Shown: positions 1 to 5,271, counted from the first letter of the stretch. The stretch: 5,271 nt of DNA from Acidobacteriota bacterium (GCA_021788955.1 JAJYKC010000246.1:1-5271), one strand, 5' to 3'. Notes: generated from the letters alone by a model not told the origin. A program made the numbers and translations.

Positions 1-194
1 TCCAGGACATCGTGACGCTCGTCCGCTCCGTCGCCGACGTACGCCGCTTGTTTACCTACAATGAGCTTCGAGCCTTCGCCGCGCGAGGGACAGCCGACCA
101 GATCGCGCTGGTGGCCTGGCTGGTCGAGCAGTTGGATCAACCCGTCAAATCCGATTCCCCGGCGAAGCCCGCTCACGCGCCGCCCGCACGCTGA
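1..194 (+). CDS. C-terminal fragment of a hypothetical protein (5' end outside window)
   Basis: The frame is open from the left edge to a TGA at 192-194, giving about 63 visible residues. A GTG at 12 could start a 60-residue protein, but the frame stays open upstream (Q-D-I before it) and the sequence begins in the middle of a motif, so I take it as the tail of a longer gene. The visible part reads as a beta-alpha unit: IVTLVRSVADVRRLF, then a strand with ARGTADQIALVAWLVEQLD, then a Pro/Ala/Lys-rich tail. The 'RGT.(D/E)Q.A.A..L...LD' pattern resembles units in secretin-type N-domains and in repeat-bearing hypothetical proteins of acidobacteria. That resemblance is from memory and gives no function. 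It ends 26 nt before the next gene on the same strand, so co-transcription is possible. Confidence 0.6.
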   Translation, partial: QDIVTLVRSVADVRRLFTYNELRAFAARGTADQIALVAWLVEQLDQPVKSDSPAKPAHAPPAR

Positions 195-220
195 TTGGGC
201 GTACCATACAAGCGGATCCC

Positions 221-1261
221 ATGGCTCAGACTTCTGAAACCTCCCGTGTCGCCCTCCTCGACGGTGCATTCGGCATCGAGAACCTGCGTATCGTCCACCG
301 GCCGAAACCCGAACCCGGTCCCGGCCAGGCGCTGGTGAGAATTCACGCCGCGTCGCTGAATTTCCGCGACTACCTGGTCGCCACAGGACGCTACAACCCG
401 AAGATGCCGCTGCCTCGCGTCCCGCTGAGCGACGGCGCGGGCATCGTGGAGGCCGTGGGCGGCGGCGTCACCCGTGTCAGGCCCGGCGATCGCGTCGCAG
501 GCATCTTCATGCAGACCTGGCTCGATGGACCGAACCGCGCCGAGCACGGCGCTTCCGCCCTCGGAGGCGCCATCGACGGCGTCCTGGCCGACCACGTTGT
601 GTTCGATGAAAACGGCCTCGTCCAAATCCCCGGGCATCTCTCGCTCGCCGAGGCCGCCACGCTGCCCTGCGCCGCCGTCACCGCCTGGAATGCGCTCGTC
701 GAGCAGGGCCGCGTCAAGGCCGGCGACGTCGTGCTGGTGCTCGGCACTGGCGGCGTCTCGCTGTTTGCGCTGCAGTTCGCAAGACTGCATGGCGCGCGCG
801 TTATCGCCACATCCGGCAGCGATGAAAAGCTCGCCCGCGCCATTCAACTGGGCGCCTCCAGCGGCGTCAACTACAAATCCACCCCGGCCTGGGACAAGCG
901 CGTCCGCGAACTCACCGATGGGCTTGGCGCCGACCACGTCATCGAGGTCGGCGGTACCGGCACCCTCGCCCGTTCTCTCGGCGCCGCGCGCACCTCCGGC
1001 AACGTGGCCATCATCGGCGTACTGTCAGGCATATCGAGCGAAATCAACATCGCCCCGATCCTGCACAAACACCTCACGCTGCACGGCATCTACGTCGGCT
1101 CCCGGGCCATGTTCGAAGACATGAACCGCGCCATCGCCCAGCACCAGCTTCGCCCGATCGTCGACCGCGTCTTCGAGATGGAAGAAATTCAAGCGGCGCT
1201 GCGGCACATGGAATCGGCGGCCCACTTCGGTAAAATCGTGGTCACCCTTCAAGGAGACTGA
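221..1261 (+). CDS. zinc-less medium-chain dehydrogenase/reductase (NAD(P)-dependent alcohol dehydrogenase / quinone oxidoreductase-like)
   Basis: This 346-residue cytoplasmic protein has the usual length and layout of the MDR superfamily. A GroES-like N-terminal domain covers about residues 15-135 (SLNFRDY at 45-51, VPLSDGAG at 67-74, PGDRVAG at 88-94). A Rossmann domain covers about 140-300, with the dinucleotide loop LGTGGVS at 174-180 and the second strand ending in ATSGSDEK (196-203). The absence of an acidic residue at the end of that strand favours NADP(H) over NAD(H), by inference. The Cys and Gly-His-Glu catalytic zinc ligands of true alcohol dehydrogenases are replaced (N47; LSDGAG) and there is no structural-zinc Cys cluster around 95-115, so it should be zinc-independent like quinone oxidoreductases. 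The substrate cannot be told from sequence. ATG 221 has only a weak AGCGGA-like element upstream. The next gene starts 5 nt downstream, which implies one transcript. Confidence 0.9.
   Translation: MAQTSETSRVALLDGAFGIENLRIVHRPKPEPGPGQALVRIHAASLNFRDYLVATGRYNPKMPLPRVPLSDGAGIVEAVGGGVTRVRPGDRVAGIFMQTWLDGPNRAEHGASALGGAIDGVLADHVVFDENGLVQIPGHLSLAEAATLPCAAVTAWNALVEQGRVKAGDVVLVLGTGGVSLFALQFARLHGARVIATSGSDEKLARAIQLGASSGVNYKSTPAWDKRVRELTDGLGADHVIEVGGTGTLARSLGAARTSGNVAIIGVLSGISSEINIAPILHKHLTLHGIYVGSRAMFEDMNRAIAQHQLRPIVDRVFEMEEIQAALRHMESAAHFGKIVVTLQGD
1251..1256 (+). promoter_or_regulatory. Shine-Dalgarno site for the GH109-like gene
   Basis: AAGGAG lies 10 nt before ATG 1267 and sits inside the last codons of the dehydrogenase gene. 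It fixes the start of the downstream gene, places the Tat motif close to the N-terminus and supports translation from a shared mRNA. It is the strongest ribosome binding site in the window. Confidence 0.75.
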
Positions 1262-1266
1262 ACCGC

Positions 1267-2625
1267 ATGAGCGAAACGTCAGAACGCGGCGCCTCGCGCC
1301 GGGATTGGTTTAAGGCCGGGGTCGCGGGTCTCGCCGGTCTCGCGGCTCTCAAGCCGGCGGCGGCGCAGACCTCGACGCCCGCCTCGGAATCCGTCATCGG
1401 AATGAAGTTCGAGGCCAAACCCGAGATCCGCCTGGGCATGATCGGCCTCGGCGGCCGGGGCGGCGGCATGATCCACAACTACCTCGCCGTCGATAACCTC
1501 CGCGTCACCGCCGTCTGCGATATCGACCACTCCAAAGCTCTGGCCGCTCAAGCTGCCGTGGAGCGGGCCGGCCAGCACCCACCCGCCGTGTACGGCAAGA
1601 CCGAGCGCGACTTCGAAAACCTCGTCCGCCGCGACGATGTCGACTTCGTGTACATCGCCGCGCCCTGGGACTGGCACGTGCCGATGGCGGTCGAGGCCAT
1701 GAAGCAAGGCAAGCACGCCTGCATCGAGGTTCCTGCCGCCACTACCATCGAGGACTGCTGGAAGCTCGTCGATACCTCCGAGCAGACCCGCCGCCACTGC
1801 CTCATGATGGAGAACTGCTGCTACGGCTACACCGAACTCCTGGTGCTCAACATGGTCCGGGCCGGGCTGTTTGGCGAACTTCTGCACGGCGAGGGCGGCT
1901 ACCTCCACGACCTGCGCGAAATCCTGTTTGAGGACCGCGGCGAGGGCCTCTGGCGCCGCTTCCCGCACACCAAGCGTAACGGCAATCTCTATCCCACCCA
2001 CGGCCTCGGCCCGCTCGCCAACTACTTCGGCATCAACCGGGGCGACCGCTTCGACTACATGGTCTCCATGAGTTCCCCCCAGCGCGGCCTCGACGCCTGG
2101 CGCGAACAGCATGTCCCGCGCGACAGCCCGAAATGGCGCGAACGCTATATCTGCGGCGACATCAATACCTCGCTCATTAAGACCGTCAACGGCCGGACGA
2201 TCACCCTCGGCCACGAAGTCGTCAATCCGCGTCCTTACAGCCGGGTCAACGCCCTGCACGGCGAAAAGGGCCTGTTCCGCGACTATCCGCCGCGCATCTA
2301 CTTCGACGGCCAGCCGGGCGGCGAGAAATATTCGGATATCGACCAGTACAAAGCCGGCTACGAGCACCCCCTCTGGAAGCATCAGGGCGAACTGGCTCGC
2401 AAACTCGGCGGCCACGGCGGCATGGACTTCTTAATGGTCTACCGGCTCATCGAGTGCATGAGGGAAGGACTCGCCCCGGACCTGGACGTCTACGACGCCG
2501 CCGCCTGGAGCGCCCCCGGACCGTTAAGCGAAATGTCGGTCGCACAAGGCAGCGCGCCGGTGAAATTCCCCGATTTCACCCGCGGCCGGTGGAAGGGACA
2601 ACGCGGCTGGTTGGTAAATTCGTAG
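1267..2625 (+). CDS. Tat-exported Gfo/Idh/MocA-family protein, glycosyl hydrolase family 109 type (alpha-N-acetylgalactosaminidase-like)
   Basis: The protein has 452 residues, close to the GH109 norm. GH109 enzymes cleave terminal alpha-linked GalNAc with a tightly held NAD+ that is transiently reduced. The N-terminus carries a twin-arginine signal, SRRDWFK at 10-16, then a hydrophobic stretch and a likely cleavage site near A33/Q34. Tat export suits a protein that folds around its cofactor before leaving the cytoplasm. The Rossmann domain follows: MIGLGGRGGG at 58-67, VCDID at 83-87, YIAAPWDWH at 129-137, EVPA at 154-157 and MEN at 181-183. The C-terminal half has motifs I recognise from GH109: GYLHDLR (211-217), NGNLYPTHGLGP (238-249), RFDYMVSMSSP (261-271), CGDINTSLIKT (296-306), PRPYSRVN (321-328), GGHGGMDF (381-388) and VYDAAAWSAP (408-417). 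H245 in YPTHG is the conserved candidate active-site His. The GH109 assignment is strong by motif; true GalNAc specificity is inferred, and another sugar substrate is possible. Confidence 0.9.
   Translation: MSETSERGASRRDWFKAGVAGLAGLAALKPAAAQTSTPASESVIGMKFEAKPEIRLGMIGLGGRGGGMIHNYLAVDNLRVTAVCDIDHSKALAAQAAVERAGQHPPAVYGKTERDFENLVRRDDVDFVYIAAPWDWHVPMAVEAMKQGKHACIEVPAATTIEDCWKLVDTSEQTRRHCLMMENCCYGYTELLVLNMVRAGLFGELLHGEGGYLHDLREILFEDRGEGLWRRFPHTKRNGNLYPTHGLGPLANYFGINRGDRFDYMVSMSSPQRGLDAWREQHVPRDSPKWRERYICGDINTSLIKTVNGRTITLGHEVVNPRPYSRVNALHGEKGLFRDYPPRIYFDGQPGGEKYSDIDQYKAGYEHPLWKHQGELARKLGGHGGMDFLMVYRLIECMREGLAPDLDVYDAAAWSAPGPLSEMSVAQGSAPVKFPDFTRGRWKGQRGWLVNS
2559..2580 (+). repeat. perfect 8-bp inverted repeat (6-nt loop) near the end of the GH109-like gene
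   Basis: GGTGAAAT at 2559-2566 is the exact reverse complement of ATTTCACC at 2573-2580, with TCCCCG between them. It lies inside the coding sequence, about 43 nt before the stop, and encodes the conserved VKFPDFTR stretch. No T-run follows, so it is not a typical intrinsic terminator. It may be a by-product of the codons or may protect or attenuate the mRNA 3' end. Confidence 0.4.
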
Positions 2626-2676
2626 CCGCCCTAATCTATTTTTGCTATTGTTTAGGCCGCCCGGCTCACGCATTAT
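2611..2676 (+). promoter_or_regulatory. possible promoter region for the small exported-protein gene
   Basis: The 58-nt gap after the GH109-like gene has an AT-rich stretch at 2632-2654 that stands out against the GC-rich surroundings. Two sigma70-like pairings can be read. One is TTGGTA (2611-2616) with TCTATT (2635-2640), spacer 18, which leaves a leader of about 35 nt. The other is TTGTTT (2648-2653) with CATTAT (2671-2676), spacer 17, which would put the transcription start almost on ATG 2684. Matches to consensus are only 3 to 4 of 6 per box, so this is tentative. Confidence 0.3.
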
Positions 2677-2683
2677 CGCTCCC

Positions 2684-3040
2684 ATGAACCTGATGAAACG
2701 TCTGCTCGCCGCCTCGTTCGCCGTCTCGGCCTTCGCTGCCGCGCCTGCGCCGGTCACCATTCAAGGTTGGGTCATCGATTCGTCGTGTACATTCACCCAG
2801 AACCTCGCTAAACCGATCAGCGCCGAGTGCGCGGTTGCCTGCGCGCGCAAAGGTTCTCCGCTCGTCATTCAAACCTCGGACGGGACCATCTATCTCCCGA
2901 TCGCCGGTAAGATGCCCGCGGCCGGCCAGAACGCTCGCCTCATGCCCTTCGCGGGCCGTGAAGTCACCGTCACCGGAGTCCCCTACGAACGCGGCGGATC
3001 GCGCGCGATCGTGATTCAATCCATCGCTCTGAAAAAGTGA
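2684..3040 (+). CDS. small exported protein of unknown function with three Cys
   Basis: Starting at ATG 2684, the product is 118 residues. The frame also has a TTG at 2642, but that start would put 14 non-signal-like residues ahead of a good signal peptide, so I reject it. ATG 2693 (MKRLLAAS) is an equally plausible start. Residues 1-20 form a signal peptide: a basic start (MKR), a hydrophobic core and an Ala-rich AFAAAPA cleavage region. The mature part is a compact, probably all-beta domain: TIQGWVIDSSC (25-35), AECAVACARKG (47-57), TIYLPIAGK (68-76), FAGREVTVTGVPYE (89-102) and AIVIQSIAL (108-116). C35, C49 and C53 are the only cysteines, and the C-x3-C pair suggests a disulphide or metal/heme-type ligand set outside the cytoplasm. 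The pattern resembles small exported OB-like proteins seen in acidobacteria, from memory. No function can be assigned. No clear ribosome binding site precedes either ATG. Confidence 0.75.
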   Translation: MNLMKRLLAASFAVSAFAAAPAPVTIQGWVIDSSCTFTQNLAKPISAECAVACARKGSPLVIQTSDGTIYLPIAGKMPAAGQNARLMPFAGREVTVTGVPYERGGSRAIVIQSIALKK

Positions 3041-3041
3041 C

Positions 3042-3057
3042 GGCGATTGCCATCGCC
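3042..3057 (+). terminator. short hairpin after the exported-protein gene, weak terminator candidate
   Basis: GGCGAT (3042-3047) pairs exactly with ATCGCC (3052-3057) around a TGCC loop, one base after the TGA of the small exported-protein gene. The stem is only 6 bp and no T-run follows, so it would be a poor intrinsic terminator on its own. It could still act as a 3' stabilising hairpin. The next gene begins 33 nt after it and may be read through. Confidence 0.3.
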
Positions 3058-3090
3058 CGGTGCTTCCTGAGTGCATGGGAAGATTAAGGA

Positions 3091-3468
3091 ATGCCGGATC
3101 AAGCTGCGAATGTCCTGGTTGTCTTCTATTCCCGGGACGGCGCGGTTGAGGCTCTGGCCAAGGCAATCGCCGAAGGGGCCCACGAGGCGGGCGCCGAAGT
3201 GCGCCTCCGCCGCGCGCCGGACATCGTGAATGAATCTGTCATGGCCAAGGTTACCGGCTGGAAGGAACGCAGCGAGCGGATGATCGCCGAATACGGCGCG
3301 CCGAACGGCTATACGCACGCGAAGATCCACGCCGGAGTCGGAACGCCTTATGGTTCGTCCATGGTCGCCGCCAACAATCCACCCACGGGCGACGATCTGG
3401 AAATCGCCAGGCGCCAAGGTAAGCGAACCGCGCGGATCGGGGCCGCGCTCAAGCCACTACGCGCCTGA
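3091..3468 (+). CDS. WrbA-like (type IV NAD(P)H:quinone oxidoreductase) flavodoxin-fold protein lacking its central region
   Basis: The 125-residue product has both ends of a WrbA protein but is far shorter than the usual 190-210 residues. Residues 7-42 match the first beta strand, FMN-phosphate loop (FYSRDGAVE, 12-20) and first helix (ALAKAIAEGAHEAGAEV). Residues 43-71 continue the family's second segment (APDIVNESVMAKV, then SERMIAEYGAP). From 73 it jumps to what is normally the C-terminal part: GYTHAKIHAG, TPYGSS (85-90) and PPTGDDLEIARRQGKR (97-112). The section that normally lies between, with the GTPTRFGN-type FMN loop and the middle strands and helices (roughly 75-80 residues), is absent without a frameshift. 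FMN binding and quinone reduction are therefore doubtful. A TAA at 3085-3087 in the same frame fixes ATG 3091 as the start. AAGGA directly abuts the ATG; GGGAAGA at 3077-3083 is better spaced. It may be a decaying gene, a real short variant or an assembly collapse. Confidence 0.75.
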   Translation: MPDQAANVLVVFYSRDGAVEALAKAIAEGAHEAGAEVRLRRAPDIVNESVMAKVTGWKERSERMIAEYGAPNGYTHAKIHAGVGTPYGSSMVAANNPPTGDDLEIARRQGKRTARIGAALKPLRA

Positions 3469-3472
3469 AACC

Positions 3473-4366
3473 TTACTCCGCCGGTGTCCGGTCCGCGTTC
3501 AGCGCCGCGCCGACAATGGCTACCTCGTTCGACGAGGGGACAACCTCGAAAACATAGCCCTGAAACGGGCTCATTTTCACCATGTCGTTCAGGAAGCGTC
3601 CAAGGATCTCCAAGTCGACATGTTTCGAATTCGGGCCGGTGATAAAGAATTTCCCCGGTCCGCTCAAATGAATCATCGACGCCGTCGCCGCGGCCAGTGC
3701 CCGGTGCCAGAGGGCCACAAACTCCGCGCATCGCGTGTCGCCCTGCGCCGCCTGCGCGAACACCTCTTCGGGCTCGAGGTCCAGGAACCGCAGACGCATC
3801 GCCCGATGCCCCATGATGCCCTCCAGGTGCCCCACGCCGCCGCAGCCGCAGAAGCGCTCTTTCGGGTCGAGGGAAACCACCATGTGGCCGCCTTCCCACA
3901 TGCCTTCGGTCCACGGATACTGTCCGTAGCCGATCCCGTTGCCGAGCGTCCAGACCCGCACCATCCGGTCAAGTTGCCCGCGCGTGCCGGCAAGTCCCGC
4001 CGCCACGATGTCGGCGTCGTTATACACAGAGACGGGAGCGTCAATCCCGTGCATGTGCAAAAAGTCGCCAAGAAACCGGCGAATATTGGTGCCCTTTAGT
4101 TGCTGCAGATTCGGGGACTCCTCCACCACGCCGTGCCGGATCACACCCGGAAGCCCCGCGCCGACCGCCATCACAGGCTGACCGCCCCCCGCTTTGACTA
4201 TCAGTTCCCCGATGCACTCGACAATCTGGTCGGCCGGCAGCGAGGCGAGTTCGTCGGCCGTGCATCCCAGCAAAGGTTCAGTAAACGGCTTGCCGTTCTG
4301 CCCACCGTCCTCGACCATGCCGGCCACCACCCGGTCGGATACCAAAACGCCAATTGCGCGCCGCAT
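3473..4366 (-). CDS. ROK-family (sugar kinase-like) protein with divergent ATP motif
   Basis: The 297-residue product has the length and order of ROK sugar kinases, which phosphorylate glucose or N-acetyl amino sugars in the cytoplasm. Visible family motifs are GAGLPGVI (69-76), EESPNLQQLKG (82-92), the catalytic-base motif YNDAD (115-119, with D117), the phosphate-2-like LGNGIGYG (141-148), EGGH (158-161) and the zinc motif CGCGGVGHLEG (173-183). There is no N-terminal DNA-binding domain, so it is not a ROK repressor. Two departures stand out. The N-terminal DxGGT phosphate-binding motif is replaced by LVSDR (8-12), and the last Cys of CxCGxxGCxE is His180. Kinase activity is therefore uncertain. 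The substrate is unknown; glucose, ManNAc or GlcNAc are all options. It starts 3 nt after the sthA stop and almost certainly shares its transcript. GAGG, 9 nt before the ATG, supports the start. It faces the WrbA-like gene tail to tail with a 4-nt gap. Confidence 0.85.
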   Translation of the reverse strand: MRRAIGVLVSDRVVAGMVEDGGQNGKPFTEPLLGCTADELASLPADQIVECIGELIVKAGGGQPVMAVGAGLPGVIRHGVVEESPNLQQLKGTNIRRFLGDFLHMHGIDAPVSVYNDADIVAAGLAGTRGQLDRMVRVWTLGNGIGYGQYPWTEGMWEGGHMVVSLDPKERFCGCGGVGHLEGIMGHRAMRLRFLDLEPEEVFAQAAQGDTRCAEFVALWHRALAAATASMIHLSGPGKFFITGPNSKHVDLEILGRFLNDMVKMSPFQGYVFEVVPSSNEVAIVGAALNADRTPAE

Positions 4367-4369
4367 GAG

Positions 4370-5271
4370 TTATAGCCTCGTCAGCTTATTCAGGCCGTTA
4401 AACGCCGCCGCCTTGTAACACTCGGCCAGTGTCGGGTAATTAAACACTGTGTTTATGAAGTATTCCACCGTTCCGCCCAAAATCATAACCGCTTGGCCGA
4501 TGTGAATCAACTCCGAGGCGCCTTCCCCGATGATGTGTACGCCAAGCACCTCCCGGGTCTCGCGGTGGAAAATGATCTTCAGCCGGCCCGCAGTATCGCC
4601 GCGGATTTGACCACGCGCGATTTCGCGGTAATACGACAACCCCACCTCGTAGGGAACGTCCTCGTCGGTAAGCTGTTCTTCCGTCTTGCCGACAAACGAA
4701 ATCTCGGGGATCGTGTAAATGCCGTACGGATAGCTCGCGGGATTCGACTTCACCTGCTTGCCTACCGCGTGGGCCGCGGCGAGCCGGCCCTGCTCCATCG
4801 ACACCGATGCCAGGCTCGGGAACCCGATCACATCCCCCACGGCGTAGATGTGCGGCTGCGCGGTCTGGTAATCCGCGTTCACTTTAATGCGCCCGCGCGA
4901 GTCCGCCTCGATGCCAGCCGCCGCCAGGTTCATTTCGTCGATGTTGCCCTGCCGGCCCACCGCGTATAGAAGCGCATCGCCCGAAATCTTCTTCTTGCTT
5001 TCGAGCATCGCCACCACGCCGCCCTCCGGCGTCTCTTCCACCGACGAGACTTCCTCGTTCAGCCGCATTGTCACCCGGCTGTCGCGGAGATGGTAGCTGA
5101 GCGCTTCCACAATCTCGGAATCGGCGAACTCAAGCAGCCTCGGACGCCGCTCCACCAGAATGACGCGGACGCCGAGCGTCGCGAACATGCACGTGTACTC
5201 GACCCCGATGACGCCGCCGCCCACCACGATCATCGTCTTCGGCAACTCCGCCATCGACAAAATCTGGTCGC
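4370..5271 (-). CDS. sthA: soluble pyridine nucleotide transhydrogenase (Si-specific NAD(P)+ transhydrogenase), C-terminal two thirds
   Basis: SthA is a cytoplasmic FAD flavoprotein that moves hydride between NADPH and NAD+, usually to drain excess NADPH. The frame is open to the right edge (D-Q-I before the TTG at 5260), so the gene begins outside the window. About 299 residues are visible of a usual ~465, and the FAD-binding N-terminus is missing. Counting from the TTG codon, the NAD(P)-binding domain has VVGGGVIGVEY (12-22) and VILVERRP (33-40). The second FAD motif is HIYAVGDVIG (137-146), followed by SMEQGRLAAAHA (154-165). The dimerisation domain begins near YTIPEISFVGKTEEQL (182-197). 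The C-terminus has IGEGASELIHIGQAVM (244-259) and YFINTVFNYPTLAECYKAA (267-285), which is the SthA form; dihydrolipoamide dehydrogenases have a catalytic His-Pro-His-x-x-x-(S/G)-E there instead. Whether the redox Cys pair is degraded, as in SthA, cannot be seen here. The ROK-family gene follows after 3 nt. Confidence 0.93.
   Translation of the reverse strand, partial: DQILSMAELPKTMIVVGGGVIGVEYTCMFATLGVRVILVERRPRLLEFADSEIVEALSYHLRDSRVTMRLNEEVSSVEETPEGGVVAMLESKKKISGDALLYAVGRQGNIDEMNLAAAGIEADSRGRIKVNADYQTAQPHIYAVGDVIGFPSLASVSMEQGRLAAAHAVGKQVKSNPASYPYGIYTIPEISFVGKTEEQLTDEDVPYEVGLSYYREIARGQIRGDTAGRLKIIFHRETREVLGVHIIGEGASELIHIGQAVMILGGTVEYFINTVFNYPTLAECYKAAAFNGLNKLTRL
4376..4379 (-). promoter_or_regulatory. 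Shine-Dalgarno site for the ROK-family gene
   Basis: On the minus strand GAGG lies 9 nt before ATG 4366, within the last codons of sthA. It supports the chosen start and translational linkage of the two genes. Confidence 0.55.

Noticed and set aside
173..937. 254-codon open frame on the minus strand opposite the dehydrogenase gene
   Set aside because: It has low-complexity Gly/Ala/Asp-rich content, no recognisable domain, and complete overlap with a well-supported MDR gene.
1279..2415. Long open frame (378 codons) on the minus strand opposite the GH109-like gene
   Set aside because: It is a GC-rich shadow frame: its composition is dominated by Ala, Val, Gly, Asp and Glu, no family motif is seen, and it is fully covered by a gene with many conserved motifs on the other strand.
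2642..2683. TTG at 2642 as the start of the small exported protein
   Set aside because: It would place MLLFRPPGSRIIAP ahead of a well-formed signal peptide and would start within the AT-rich intergenic region; ATG 2684 or 2693 gives a normal signal peptide.
3350..4099. 249-codon plus-strand frame across the WrbA-like end and opposite the ROK gene
   Set aside because: It overlaps two motif-supported genes and has Arg/Pro/His-rich shadow composition. I also considered whether it could hold the missing middle of the WrbA-like protein; it shows no flavodoxin motifs.
3473..4366. Reading the ROK protein as a ROK transcriptional repressor
   Set aside because: The protein starts directly at the kinase-like domain and has no N-terminal helix-turn-helix region; the upstream frame is the end of sthA.
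4370..5271. Dihydrolipoamide dehydrogenase as the identity of the right-edge flavoprotein
   Set aside because: The C-terminus has FNYPTLAECYKAA and IGEGASELIHIGQAVM, the SthA pattern, without the catalytic His-Pro-x-x-x-x-E of lipoamide dehydrogenases. No lipoyl-enzyme complex genes are nearby.
1..5271. tRNA or rRNA genes, insertion sequences, CRISPR arrays, prophage or defence genes
   Set aside because: No tRNA-like cloverleaf, rRNA segment, transposase motif, repeat-spacer array or phage/defence protein was seen. Nearly all the window is covered by metabolic-type genes, and the longest gene-free gap is 58 nt.

Overview
The window is GC-rich bacterial chromosomal DNA with tightly packed genes, short gaps and no mobile element, RNA gene or CRISPR array that I can see. 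Protein style (a Tat-exported Gfo/Idh/MocA glycosidase, a small exported Cys-containing protein, the 'RGTADQIALVAWLVEQLD' tail at the left edge, and the form of the WrbA-like and ROK proteins) suggests an acidobacterium, perhaps Solibacter/Bryobacter-like. That assignment rests on recognition from memory, not on a search.

The left part (1-3468) reads rightward. It holds the 3' end of an unidentified gene; a zinc-less medium-chain dehydrogenase/reductase (221-1261); a Tat-signal protein of the GH109 type, i.e. NAD-dependent alpha-N-acetylgalactosaminidase-like (1267-2625), which starts 5 nt after the dehydrogenase and has its ribosome binding site inside that gene's end; a small exported protein of unknown function (2684-3040) behind an AT-rich gap that may hold a promoter; and a flavodoxin-like WrbA relative (3091-3468) that seems to have lost the middle of its fold in frame.

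The right part (3473-5271) reads leftward. It holds the C-terminal two thirds of a soluble pyridine nucleotide transhydrogenase (sthA, running off the right edge), followed 3 nt later by a ROK-fold sugar-kinase homologue whose usual ATP phosphate-binding motif is absent. The two gene blocks meet tail to tail with only 4 nt between stop codons.

The genes fit carbohydrate and redox housekeeping: glycan or amino-sugar processing outside the cytoplasm (GH109), possible sugar handling (ROK protein) and NAD(P)(H) balance (SthA, MDR reductase, quinone-reductase relative). I see no clearly new multi-gene system. The points most worth a second look are the internally deleted WrbA-like protein and the ROK protein with altered ATP and zinc motifs.
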